64,000 nt of DNA. Source: Phaeobacter piscinae (lineage in GTDB: Bacteria; Pseudomonadota; Alphaproteobacteria; Rhodobacterales; Rhodobacteraceae). The stretch's first letter is position 1. Each line of letters begins with the position of its first letter. Location: contig NZ_CP010681.1 in NCBI RefSeq assembly GCF_002407245.1, forward strand, positions 2,108,001-2,172,000, in the 5' to 3' direction. A program made the position numbers and the translations under genes. The notes below the pieces were generated by a model, which ran no database searches, had not been told where the DNA came from, and saw only the letters and a list, made by a program, of their open reading frames with translations. This document shows positions 36,114 through 44,120 of this stretch, piece by piece.

Positions 36114-37307
36114 ATGGGTATTTTCGACTTTCTCAAGGGAGAGTTCATCGACGTCATCCACTGGACCGACGACACCAATGACACGCTGGTCTGGCGCTTT
36201 GAGCGCGAAGGACATGCGATCAAATACGGCGCCAAGCTGACAGTCCGTGAAGGTCAGGCCGCGGTCTTTGTTCATGAGGGTCAGCTGGCGGATGTCTTCA
36301 CCCCCGGTCTCTACATGCTGGAGACCAATAACATGCCGATCATGACGACGTTGCAGCATTGGGATCACGGGTTTCAGTCGCCATTCAAATCGGAGATCTA
36401 CTTCGTCGACACCACCCGGTTCAACGATCTGAAATGGGGCACCAAGAACCCGATCATGGCCCGCGACCCGGAGTTCGGCCCCGTGCGTCTGCGTGCCTTT
36501 GGCACCTATAGTATCCGGGTGGTGGACCCGGCCCGGTTCCTGACCGAGATCGTCGGCACCGATGGCGAATTCACCATGGATGAAATCTCCTTCCAGATCC
36601 GCAATATCATTGTGCAACAGGTGAGCCGGGTCTTGGCAGGCTCTGGCATCCCGGTGCTGGACATGGCGGCCAATACGGCTGATCTGGGCAAGCTGGTTGC
36701 GGCGGAGATTTCCGCCACGGTCGCTGAGTACGGCATCGCGATCCCGGAACTCTATATCGAGAATATCTCACTTCCCGCCGCCGTCGAACAGGCGCTGGAC
36801 AAGCGCACCCAGATGGGGATCGTCGGTGATCTTGGCCGCTACACGCAATTTTCTGCCGCCGAAGCGATGACCGCCGCCGCCCAGACGCCCAACAGCGGGA
36901 TGGGGACCGGTATGGGCATGGGGATGGGCATGGCGATGGCCCAACAGATGGCGCAGATGGCGCAACCGGGTGCCGCCAGTCATGCAGCGGGTCAGCCCGC
37001 CGGTCCCTGGGGCGCACGGCCCGCACCCGCTGCCCCGCAACCGGCGCCGCAGGCCGCTCCCGTGGCCCCGCCGCCTCCACCGGTGGAACATGTCTGGCAC
37101 ATCGCTGAAAATGGCCAGACCAGCGGCCCTTTCTCTAAGGCCCGCCTTGGACGGATGGCGCAGGAGGGCGCGCTGCGCCGAGACAGTCTGGTGTGGACCC
37201 CCGGTCAGGATGGTTGGAAAGCCGCCGGTGATGTGATGGAACTGGCGCAGCTCTTCACAATCCTGCCCCCGCCACCGCCGCCACCGCCACCTGCCCCGGC
37301 GGGCTGA
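36114..37307 (+). CDS. SPFH-domain protein with C-terminal GYF domain
   Basis: 397 residues. Residues about 20-240 match the SPFH/virion-core-protein class (YdjI-like): IKYGAKLTVREGQAAVFVHEGQ, FGTYSIRVVDPARFLTEIVG. Then a Met/Gly-rich (about 260-285) and Ala/Pro-rich linker, a GYF_2 domain at 326-380 (HVWHIAENGQTSGPF, WTPGQDGWKAAGD), and a proline run. GYF domains bind proline-rich peptides, so the protein could join partners in an oligomer at the membrane. Start 36114 begins MGIFDFLKGEFIDVI and has GAAGGAGGATGAAACC upstream. Confidence 0.83.
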   Translation: MGIFDFLKGEFIDVIHWTDDTNDTLVWRFEREGHAIKYGAKLTVREGQAAVFVHEGQLADVFTPGLYMLETNNMPIMTTLQHWDHGFQSPFKSEIYFVDTTRFNDLKWGTKNPIMARDPEFGPVRLRAFGTYSIRVVDPARFLTEIVGTDGEFTMDEISFQIRNIIVQQVSRVLAGSGIPVLDMAANTADLGKLVAAEISATVAEYGIAIPELYIENISLPAAVEQALDKRTQMGIVGDLGRYTQFSAAEAMTAAAQTPNSGMGTGMGMGMGMAMAQQMAQMAQPGAASHAAGQPAGPWGARPAPAAPQPAPQAAPVAPPPPPVEHVWHIAENGQTSGPFSKARLGRMAQEGALRRDSLVWTPGQDGWKAAGDVMELAQLFTILPPPPPPPPPAPAG

Positions 37308-37322
37308 CACCCGATCACACAT

Positions 37323-37347
37323 GGGGCGCCACGATATTTGGCGCCCC
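37323..37347. repeat. Perfect GC hairpin between SPFH and b561 genes
   Basis: GGGGCGCC/GGCGCCCC, 9-base loop, inside the 86-bp gap, without a T-run. Confidence 0.6.
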
Positions 37348-37393
37348 GTCTCGCGGACATCGCAGCCCTCTCGCCACGAAGGATCTCGCAGGT

Positions 37394-37921
37394 ATGGCAC
37401 GCCGCAGCGCGCTCAAATGGCTCCACTGGCTCAGCCTCGCTCTTATCGTCTACTTCTATCTTGTGGAGCCAGACGACAACAACGTCCCCCCAGGGCTGGC
37501 GTTGGCGACCCATGCCGGGGTTGGGTTGATCCTGTCAGTGGTCGTGCTGTTCTGGACCGCGATCTATCTGCGCAAGGGGCCGGCGGGGCGCGCCGGTCCC
37601 AAGCTGCCCGGCTGGGCCAAGCGGTTCCACGGGCTGAACCACCGCGTATTGCAGATCGGCTTACCGGTCATGGTTGCTACCGGGGCACTCGCCGGGTTGC
37701 TGGCCCCCTTTGCGATCCACGCCTTTGGTGTTGTTCCAATCAACCCCGGCGTCGGCAGCCGCAGCCTGCATGAATTGGCTGAAGAGGTGCATGAAATCGC
37801 CTTTGACACGCTGCTCATCGTCATTGTGCTGCATGGGGTCTTTCATCTCTGGCGTCATTTCCTGTTGAAGGACAACGCCCTACGCATCATGGTGCCAAAA
37901 CTGCTGCATAAATATCTTTGA
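37394..37921 (+). CDS. Cytochrome b561-like membrane protein
   Basis: 175 residues with about four hydrophobic helices and spaced histidines that fit haem ligation: WLHWL near 9-13, THAG at 38-41, RFHGLNHRVLQ in the middle and VLHGVFHLWRHF near the C-terminus. It resembles the Ni/Fe-hydrogenase b-type cytochrome group (COG3038) that carries electrons across the membrane. Fifth full gene of the cluster and 9 bp from the next start. It would give the cluster a redox element; unproven. Confidence 0.78.
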   Translation: MARRSALKWLHWLSLALIVYFYLVEPDDNNVPPGLALATHAGVGLILSVVVLFWTAIYLRKGPAGRAGPKLPGWAKRFHGLNHRVLQIGLPVMVATGALAGLLAPFAIHAFGVVPINPGVGSRSLHELAEEVHEIAFDTLLIVIVLHGVFHLWRHFLLKDNALRIMVPKLLHKYL

Positions 37922-37930
37922 GGCTCCCCC

Positions 37931-39085
37931 GTGACCCCAACCCCACCTCCGCCGCCGCCCGGACCGCCTGTTGTCGAAAGCTCTGATACGGCCAAGGCCC
38001 AGCCTCCGCTGGAAGACCACAGGTTCCCTTGCGAACAATGCGGCGCAGACTATCGTTATGACCCGCAAAACGGCACGCTGACCTGCGATCACTGCGGCCA
38101 TCAGGAGGCGATCCGATCTGGTCCATGGCGCGGTGGCAGTCTGCGCGAGTTGGATTTCGACACCGCGCTATCCTCTGGTCTGGCTGAGGCCGACATGGAA
38201 GAAACCCGTGTGTTGCGCTGCCCCAATTGCGCCGCACAGGTGGAGCTGGACCCAAAGGACCACGCCGGCGAATGCCCCTTCTGCGACACGCCCATGGTCA
38301 CGGATACCGGCACCCATCGCCATATCAAGCCGAAGGGTGTGCTGCCCTTCGCCTTTGATGAGCGCAGCGCCCATAAGGCGATGGCGGACTGGCTGGGTCA
38401 GCTGTGGTTTGCGCCAAACGGTTTGCAGAAATATGCCCGTAAGGGGCGGCGGATGGACGGGATCTATGTGCCCTATTGGACCTTCGATGCTGAAACCCGA
38501 TCCCAGTATCGCGGTCAGCGCGGCACGGTCTACTATGTCACCGAAACCGTCGTGGTTGATGGCAATCGCCAGTCCCGGCAGGTGCCGAAGGTGCGCTGGC
38601 GGCCTGTCTCGGGGCGGGTACAGCGGTTCTTTGACGATGTTCTGGTGCTGGCCTCCAAGAGCCTGCCGAAAAAGAACACCGACGCGCTGGAACCTTGGGA
38701 TCTGTCGGCGCTGGAGCCTTATCAGCCGCAGTATCTGGCCGGGTTCCGGGCGGAGGCCTATGCGGTGGAGTTGGCCGACGGTTACAGCGAAGCCAATGCA
38801 CGGATGCGCCGGGTGATCGAACGCGATGTGCGGTTTGATATCGGCGGCGACCGGCAACGCATTGAATATATCGACAGCAATTTCTCCGATATCACGTTCA
38901 AACATGTGCTGCTTCCCGTCTGGCTCGCGGCCTATAAGTATCGGGGCAAAACCTATCGGTTTGTGGTCAACGGACAATCGGGCCGGGTGCAGGGCGAACG
39001 CCCCTACTCCGCATGGAAGATCGCCGCAGCCGTTGCAGTGGCCATGGTGATCGGTGCCGCCATTGCCTATTTTGGCACCCGCTAG
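37931..39085 (+). CDS. Double zinc-ribbon membrane-anchored protein
   Basis: 384 residues from a GTG. Two four-cysteine zinc ribbons: C34/C37 with C52/C55, and C97/C100 with C115/C118. A beta-rich middle (160-355) with YVPYWTFDAETRSQYRGQRG, then a single hydrophobic helix at about 360-381, the last residues short. These proteins are often mis-annotated as primosomal N' superfamily; the helicase motifs are absent. Proline-rich N-terminus MTPTPPPPPP could be a ligand for the GYF domain of the SPFH protein three genes earlier, or it may bind nucleic acid. Confidence 0.72.
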   Translation: MTPTPPPPPPGPPVVESSDTAKAQPPLEDHRFPCEQCGADYRYDPQNGTLTCDHCGHQEAIRSGPWRGGSLRELDFDTALSSGLAEADMEETRVLRCPNCAAQVELDPKDHAGECPFCDTPMVTDTGTHRHIKPKGVLPFAFDERSAHKAMADWLGQLWFAPNGLQKYARKGRRMDGIYVPYWTFDAETRSQYRGQRGTVYYVTETVVVDGNRQSRQVPKVRWRPVSGRVQRFFDDVLVLASKSLPKKNTDALEPWDLSALEPYQPQYLAGFRAEAYAVELADGYSEANARMRRVIERDVRFDIGGDRQRIEYIDSNFSDITFKHVLLPVWLAAYKYRGKTYRFVVNGQSGRVQGERPYSAWKIAAAVAVAMVIGAAIAYFGTR

Positions 39086-39146
39086 AACGGCCACGCGGCG
39101 CAGGGAGCCTGAATACCCCCTCGCAAATACAGGATGAGGACGCATC

Positions 39147-39821
39147 ATGACGACCACCCTTCCCGCCCTTGATGCGCTGCTGCGGGCGCGCCACAGCTGC
39201 CGTGCGTTTCGCCCGGATCCGGTGCCGCGCGCGGTGATCGAGGATATTCTGCGCTGCGCACAGAAAGTGCCGTCCTGGTGCAATGCCCAACCTTGGCAGG
39301 TGACGCTGTTCAGCGGTGCGGCTACCAACGCGCTGCGATCTGCGCTGATGGAAGCGGTAATGAAAGATCCCGTTGCACCGGATCTGCCCTTTCCCGAACG
39401 CTACAGCGGCGAATACAAAACCCGCCGCCAGGCCTGCGGCTGGGCGTTATATGAGGCGGTGGGTGTCGAACGCGGCGATCGCGCAGCCTCACACCAGCAG
39501 ATGATGCGCAATTTCACCCTGTTTGACGCCCCCAATTGTGCCATTCTGACCAGCCCCAAGGAGCTTGGCCCCTACGGCGCGCTCGACTGCGGTGGATTTG
39601 TTACCGGTTTCTCGCTGGCCGCAACAGCTGCCGGTGTGGCCACCATCGCGCAGGCTGCGGTTGCCACATATGCGCCGATGCTGCACGAATTCTGCGACAT
39701 ACCAGAAGACCGCACGATCCTCTGCGCGCTGTCCTTCGGCTACGGCGATCCAGACCATCCTGCCAATCAGTTTCGAACCGAGCGCGCCGAATTGGACGAA
39801 TTTACCAGCTGGCGCGACTGA
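39147..39821 (+). CDS. Nitroreductase family protein
   Basis: 224 residues with the FMN-binding nitroreductase fold. RHSCRAFRPDPVP at the N-terminus and KVPSWCNAQPWQV are the usual cofactor residues; SLAATAAGVATIAQAAV and LCALSFGYGDPDHPANQFR close the domain. It reduces nitro compounds, quinones or flavins with NAD(P)H. It follows the zinc-ribbon gene by 61 bp and may be a separate unit with dtd. Substrate unknown. Confidence 0.86.
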   Translation: MTTTLPALDALLRARHSCRAFRPDPVPRAVIEDILRCAQKVPSWCNAQPWQVTLFSGAATNALRSALMEAVMKDPVAPDLPFPERYSGEYKTRRQACGWALYEAVGVERGDRAASHQQMMRNFTLFDAPNCAILTSPKELGPYGALDCGGFVTGFSLAATAAGVATIAQAAVATYAPMLHEFCDIPEDRTILCALSFGYGDPDHPANQFRTERAELDEFTSWRD

Positions 39822-39848
39822 CGCCCCGATCCCAGAATAGGAGAGATT

Positions 39849-40295
39849 ATGCGTGCTCTGATCCAACGCGTTTCTGAGGCCTCCGTCCGTGTTGACGGTG
39901 AGGTCATCGGCAATATCGGTCCCGGCCTACTGATCCTGATCTGCGCTATGGAAGGCGACAGCGAAGCACACGCCGATCAGATAGCAGCCAAGATCAGCAA
40001 GCTGCGGATTTTTCGCGATGAAGCAGGCAAGATGAACCGCTCCGTGAAAGACATCGGTGGCAGCGCCTTGGTCGTCAGCCAGTTCACCCTTGCCGCCGAC
40101 ACCCGCCGGGGCAATCGCCCCGGGTTTTCCAATGCTGCCGCCCCGGACCTGGGGCGCGCGCTGTATACCAGATTTGCCGACCAACTGGCGGCGCTGGATG
40201 TGCCTGTGGCGCGCGGATCCTTTGGGGCGGATATGCAGGTCGCTTTGGTCAATTCCGGCCCGGTGACCATCTGGATGGACAGTGCCGACTGGTGA
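39849..40295 (+). CDS. dtd: D-aminoacyl-tRNA deacylase
   Basis: 148 residues, full length. The two DTD signatures are readable: [20 protein letters not shown] and [11 protein letters not shown], the latter holding the Gly-cisPro chiral filter. It hydrolyses D-amino acids (and glycine) from mischarged tRNAs. GGAGAGATT precedes the ATG; 27 bp after the nitroreductase stop. Confidence 0.95.
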   Translation: MRALIQRVSEASVRVDGEVIGNIGPGLLILICAMEGDSEAHADQIAAKISKLRIFRDEAGKMNRSVKDIGGSALVVSQFTLAADTRRGNRPGFSNAAAPDLGRALYTRFADQLAALDVPVARGSFGADMQVALVNSGPVTIWMDSADW

Positions 40296-40750
40296 GCTTG
40301 CACAGGCGCGAATGTCGCGTTTCGTCCGGTCCGAGCCGATGCAATCCGCCCTGCCTCACCACGAAAAACTGCGGTAAAGGCGCGAAATCCCGGCCTGATG
40401 CCAGTGACCCTTAACGGGTCTATGATCCCCTCCATGGACCCGTTCTAGCAGAAAACGCGCTGATTTTCGCCAGCCATTGGCGAATACCTCGGTGGGAGCG
40501 GGATAATATTTGGTCTCTGATCCGGGAGGCTTTTTTCCACATATTGTCCCGCCAAGCATTCACTTCCAGCCAAATACGACATACCAGTCGCAAAAGACGA
40601 CGGGATCACCGTCTCTTGAAGACCTCGCCGTCCCTGCTGGCGCCAAAAAGGACGCTAATAAGGGTTGCGAGGTCGCATCAAATGCGCAAACCTTGAATGA
40701 CAATTCAAGAAATGACGTGTTCAGCGTCTAAATACGACAGGGAGTCCGCA
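40296..40750. other. 455-bp control region before the ABC operon
   Basis: No ORF. Carries a palindrome at 40692-40709 and is otherwise AT-richer than neighbouring genes; promoter probably near 40640-40690 but no clear match was identified. Confidence 0.45.
40692..40709. repeat. 7-bp palindrome ahead of ABC operon
   Basis: CTTGAAT, spacer GACA, ATTCAAG. About 42 bp before the binding-protein start. Confidence 0.6.
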
Positions 40751-42337
40751 ATGAAAGACCAGCTTGATTTCATGACGCAAAGCGTCACCTCCGGTAAAAT
40801 GACCCGGCGTGAATTCATGGGCAAAACCGCAGCACTGGGGATCAGCGCCGCTGTTGCAGGCAGCATGTTTGCCCGCGCAGCCGAGGCCGCAGGCCCGGTC
40901 AAAGGGGGCACGCTGAAGCTCGGCTCCATCGGCGGTGGCAGCACCGACTCGCTGGATCCGGCCGTGGCCGCCAGCCAAGTGCCTTATCACAACCTCTATC
41001 AGTTCGGCGAAACGCTGGTGAATGTGACGCCCGAGGGTGGCATCGAAAATCGCGTCGCCGAAAGCGTCGAAGCCAGCGCTGACGCCAAGACATGGACGTT
41101 CAAAATCCGCAAGGGTGTTGAGTTCCACAACGGCAAGCCGGTGACCGCTGAGGATGTGATGCGCACCATGGAGCGCCACTCCAACGAAGACAGTAAATCC
41201 GGTGCTCTGGGCATTATGCGTGGCATCGAAAGCATGAAGGCCGATGGTGACAACTTCGTCGTTTCGCTGACCACACCCAACGCCGACCTGCCTTATCTGA
41301 TGGCCGATTATCACCTGATGATCCAACCCGATGGTGGCTTTGACAACCCGGCAGCAGGCATCGGCTCCGGCGCCTATATGCTGGAAGCGGATGAACCCGG
41401 CGTGCGCCACATGTGGAAGAAAAACCCCAACTACTGGGATGACAGCCGTGGCCATGTAGATGAGGTCGAGATCGTCGTGATCAACGACGCCACCGCCCGT
41501 ATGGCGGCGCTGCAGTCCGGTCAGGTCCACATCGCCAACCGTGTTGAGCCGAAGGTCGCAGGTCTGCTGGATCGCGCGCCAAACCTGACGGTGCGCAATG
41601 CCGCGGGTCCGGGTCACTATGTGTTCATCATGCATTGCGACACAGCGCCGTTCGACAACAATGAACTGCGTCTGGCGCTGAAGTACGCCATCAACCGCGA
41701 AGAAATGGTCGATAAAGTGCTGCGCGGCTACGGCTCTGTCGGCAACGACATGCCTGTCAACGCAGCCTACCCGCTGTTTGACGACAGCATTCCGCAGCGC
41801 CCGTTTGATCCGGCCAAGGCGGCTGAGCATTACAAGAAATCCGGCCACGACGGCAGCCCGATCACCCTGCGGGTGTCGGATGTTGCCTTCCCTGGTGCTT
41901 TGGACGCAGCACAGCTGTTCCAGCAGTCCGCGAACGCAGCTGGCATCCCGCTGGAGCTGAAGCGTGAACCCGGCGATGGCTACTGGTCGGAAGTTTGGAA
42001 TGCACAGCCCTTCTGCGCCTCCTACTGGGGTGGCCGTCCGGTGCAGGACCAGATGTATTCGACCGCTTATCTGTCGACCGCAGACTGGAACGACACCCGC
42101 TTCAAGCGCGAAGACTTCGACAAGCTGTTGTTTGCCGCGCGCGGTGAGCTGGACGAAGCCAAGCGCAAGGCGCTCTATAGCCAGATGGGCATGATGGTGC
42201 GCGACGAAGGCGGTCTGATCTGCCCGATGTTCAACGACTTCATCGAAGCGACCAGCAGCAAGGTTCAGGGTTGGGTGGTGGATTCCACCGGCGACACCAT
42301 GGCCGGCAAGTGGTCGCATAAGTGCTGGTTGGCCTGA
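40751..42337 (+). CDS. Family 5 ABC substrate-binding protein (Tat signal)
   Basis: 528 residues. Tat signal with MTRREFMGK (RR at 19-20) then hydrophobic AALGISAAVAGSMFARAAEA, so exported folded. Family 5 (SBP_bac_5, DppA/OppA-like) body: KGGTLKLGSIGGGSTDSLDP, VTAEDVMRTMERH, FNDNELRLALKYAINREEMV-like NNELRLALKYAINREEMVDK. Binds peptides, or other ligands such as opines or glutathione. First gene of a four-gene ABC operon. GGGAG lies just before the ATG. Confidence 0.92.
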   Translation: MKDQLDFMTQSVTSGKMTRREFMGKTAALGISAAVAGSMFARAAEAAGPVKGGTLKLGSIGGGSTDSLDPAVAASQVPYHNLYQFGETLVNVTPEGGIENRVAESVEASADAKTWTFKIRKGVEFHNGKPVTAEDVMRTMERHSNEDSKSGALGIMRGIESMKADGDNFVVSLTTPNADLPYLMADYHLMIQPDGGFDNPAAGIGSGAYMLEADEPGVRHMWKKNPNYWDDSRGHVDEVEIVVINDATARMAALQSGQVHIANRVEPKVAGLLDRAPNLTVRNAAGPGHYVFIMHCDTAPFDNNELRLALKYAINREEMVDKVLRGYGSVGNDMPVNAAYPLFDDSIPQRPFDPAKAAEHYKKSGHDGSPITLRVSDVAFPGALDAAQLFQQSANAAGIPLELKREPGDGYWSEVWNAQPFCASYWGGRPVQDQMYSTAYLSTADWNDTRFKREDFDKLLFAARGELDEAKRKALYSQMGMMVRDEGGLICPMFNDFIEATSSKVQGWVVDSTGDTMAGKWSHKCWLA

Positions 42338-42351
42338 TAGAGGTCTATGCC

Positions 42352-43308
42352 ATGCACCCCGTCGTAAAACTTGTGTCCCAGCGCCTAGCGCTGGGACTAA
42401 TTCTCTTGATTGCCGCATCCGTGCTCATTTTCATGGGCACCCTGATCCTGCCCGGCGATGTGGCGCAGTCCATTCTGGGCCAGTCGGCCACCCCTGAGGC
42501 GCTCGCCAATCTGCGGGAAGAACTGGGCCTGAATGAACCTGCCATACTGCGCTATTTCGACTGGCTGTTCGGCGCTTTGCAGGGGGATCTGGGCACTGCT
42601 CTGACCAATGGTCAGGACATCGCAACCAGCATCGGCCGCCGCCTTGGCAATACGCTGTTCCTGGCGTTCTGGGCTGCTGTTATCTCGGTTCCGCTGGCAA
42701 TCTTTCTGGGCCTTCTGGCGGTGCGTTACCGCGACCGCTGGCCGGACAAGCTGATCTCGGCCGTTACCCTGGCCTCGATCTCGATCCCTGAATTCCTGAT
42801 CGGCTATCTGCTGATCTATTTCGTTGCGGTGCAGATGGGCTGGTTCAGCTCGGTCGCAATGATCAACGATTCCATGAGCTTGTTGGAAAAACTCAACGCC
42901 ATTGCCCTGCCTGTTGCAGTGCTGACGCTGGTGGTTTTGGCGCATATGATGCGGATGACCCGTGCGGCGATCCTCAATGTGATGCAGTCGGCCTATATTG
43001 AGACCGCCGAGCTGAAGGGCCTCAGCACCTTTCACGTGATTGCCCGCCATGCGTTTCCCAACGCCATTGCACCGATTGTCAATGTGGTGATGCTGAACCT
43101 TGCCTATCTGGTGGTGGGCGTCGTGGTGATCGAAGTGGTCTTTGTCTACCCCGGCATGGGGCAGTATCTGGTCGACCATGTGTCCAAGCGTGACGTGCCT
43201 GTGGTGCAGGCCTGCGGTCTGATCTTTGCCGCTGTCTACATTGTTCTGAACATGATCGCTGACATTGTCGCTATCCTGTCCAACCCGCGTCTGAGGCATC
43301 CGAAATGA
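42352..43308 (+). CDS. ABC transporter permease (DppB-like)
   Basis: 318 residues, about six membrane helices. Features LRRHAFPNAIAPIVNVV-like ARHAFPNAIAPIVNVVML (EAA loop, contacts the ATPase) and VFVYPGMGQYLVDHV. Starts 14 bp after the binding-protein stop and overlaps the next gene by ATGA. It forms the channel with the DppC-like subunit. Confidence 0.92.
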   Translation: MHPVVKLVSQRLALGLILLIAASVLIFMGTLILPGDVAQSILGQSATPEALANLREELGLNEPAILRYFDWLFGALQGDLGTALTNGQDIATSIGRRLGNTLFLAFWAAVISVPLAIFLGLLAVRYRDRWPDKLISAVTLASISIPEFLIGYLLIYFVAVQMGWFSSVAMINDSMSLLEKLNAIALPVAVLTLVVLAHMMRMTRAAILNVMQSAYIETAELKGLSTFHVIARHAFPNAIAPIVNVVMLNLAYLVVGVVVIEVVFVYPGMGQYLVDHVSKRDVPVVQACGLIFAAVYIVLNMIADIVAILSNPRLRHPK

Positions 43309-44120
43309 AGAATATCCCTATCTCTGCAATGATCGGGCTGTTCTTCACGGCCCTCTACTTTCTGATGGCGATCTTTGCGCCGCTGTTGGCGCCCTATGGC
43401 ATGGCGGAAATCGTTGGTGACGTCTGGGAGCCGCGTTCTGCGGAGCATCTTCTGGGCACCGACAACATTGGCCGCGATCTGCTGAGCCGGATGATCTACG
43501 GTGGTCGCACAACCATCTTCATCGCCACCGCAGCCACGATCCTGTCGTTTACCACGGGCTCAATCCTTGGCTTCTTTGCCGCTGTTGCGGGCGGCTGGGT
43601 CGATCAGGTCATGTCGCGGCTGGTGGATCTCATCATGTCGATCCCAACGCTGATCTTCGCCCTTGTCGTTCTGTCGGTGATGCCGGTCACGGTACCGGTG
43701 CTGATCGTGGTCATGGGGCTGCTGGACTCCACACGTGTCTATCGTCTGGCGCGTGCCGTCGCGGTGGATATCGAGGTCATGGACTACGTCGAAGCGGCCC
43801 GCCTGCGCGGGGAGAGAACCGCCTGGATCATCTTCCGCGAGATCCTGCCCAACGCTCTGTCACCGCTGGTGGCCGAAATGGGCCTGCGGTTCATCTTCAT
43901 GGTGCTCTTCGTCTCGACGCTCTCCTTCCTCGGCCTTGGCGTGCAACCGCCGGAAGCCGACTGGGGCGGCATCGTGAAAGAGAACAAGGAAGGCATCGTC
44001 TATGGTATCCCGGCGGCTCTGCTGCCCGCCATTGCAATCGCCACCCTTGCGATCTCGGTCAACCTTGTGGCGGACTGGGTCCTGAACCGCACAACTTCTC
44101 TGAAAGGAGGCCGCGGATGA
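43305..44120 (+). CDS. ABC transporter permease (DppC-like)
   Basis: 271 residues, about six helices. LGTDNIGRDLLSRMIYGGRT and the EAA loop FREILPNALSPLVAEMGLRF, then LGLGVQPPEADWGG. Second inner-membrane channel subunit; overlaps both neighbours by 4 bp. Confidence 0.92.
   Translation: MKNIPISAMIGLFFTALYFLMAIFAPLLAPYGMAEIVGDVWEPRSAEHLLGTDNIGRDLLSRMIYGGRTTIFIATAATILSFTTGSILGFFAAVAGGWVDQVMSRLVDLIMSIPTLIFALVVLSVMPVTVPVLIVVMGLLDSTRVYRLARAVAVDIEVMDYVEAARLRGERTAWIIFREILPNALSPLVAEMGLRFIFMVLFVSTLSFLGLGVQPPEADWGGIVKENKEGIVYGIPAALLPAIAIATLAISVNLVADWVLNRTTSLKGGRG

Noticed and set aside
37931..39085. Annotation as primosomal protein N' helicase
   Set aside because: No Walker A/B or helicase motifs; only two zinc ribbons, a beta-rich middle and one membrane helix are visible.
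40721..42418. 565-aa minus-strand frame over the ABC binding protein
   Set aside because: Shadow frame; the plus strand encodes a full family-5 binding protein with a Tat signal and the operon order fits.
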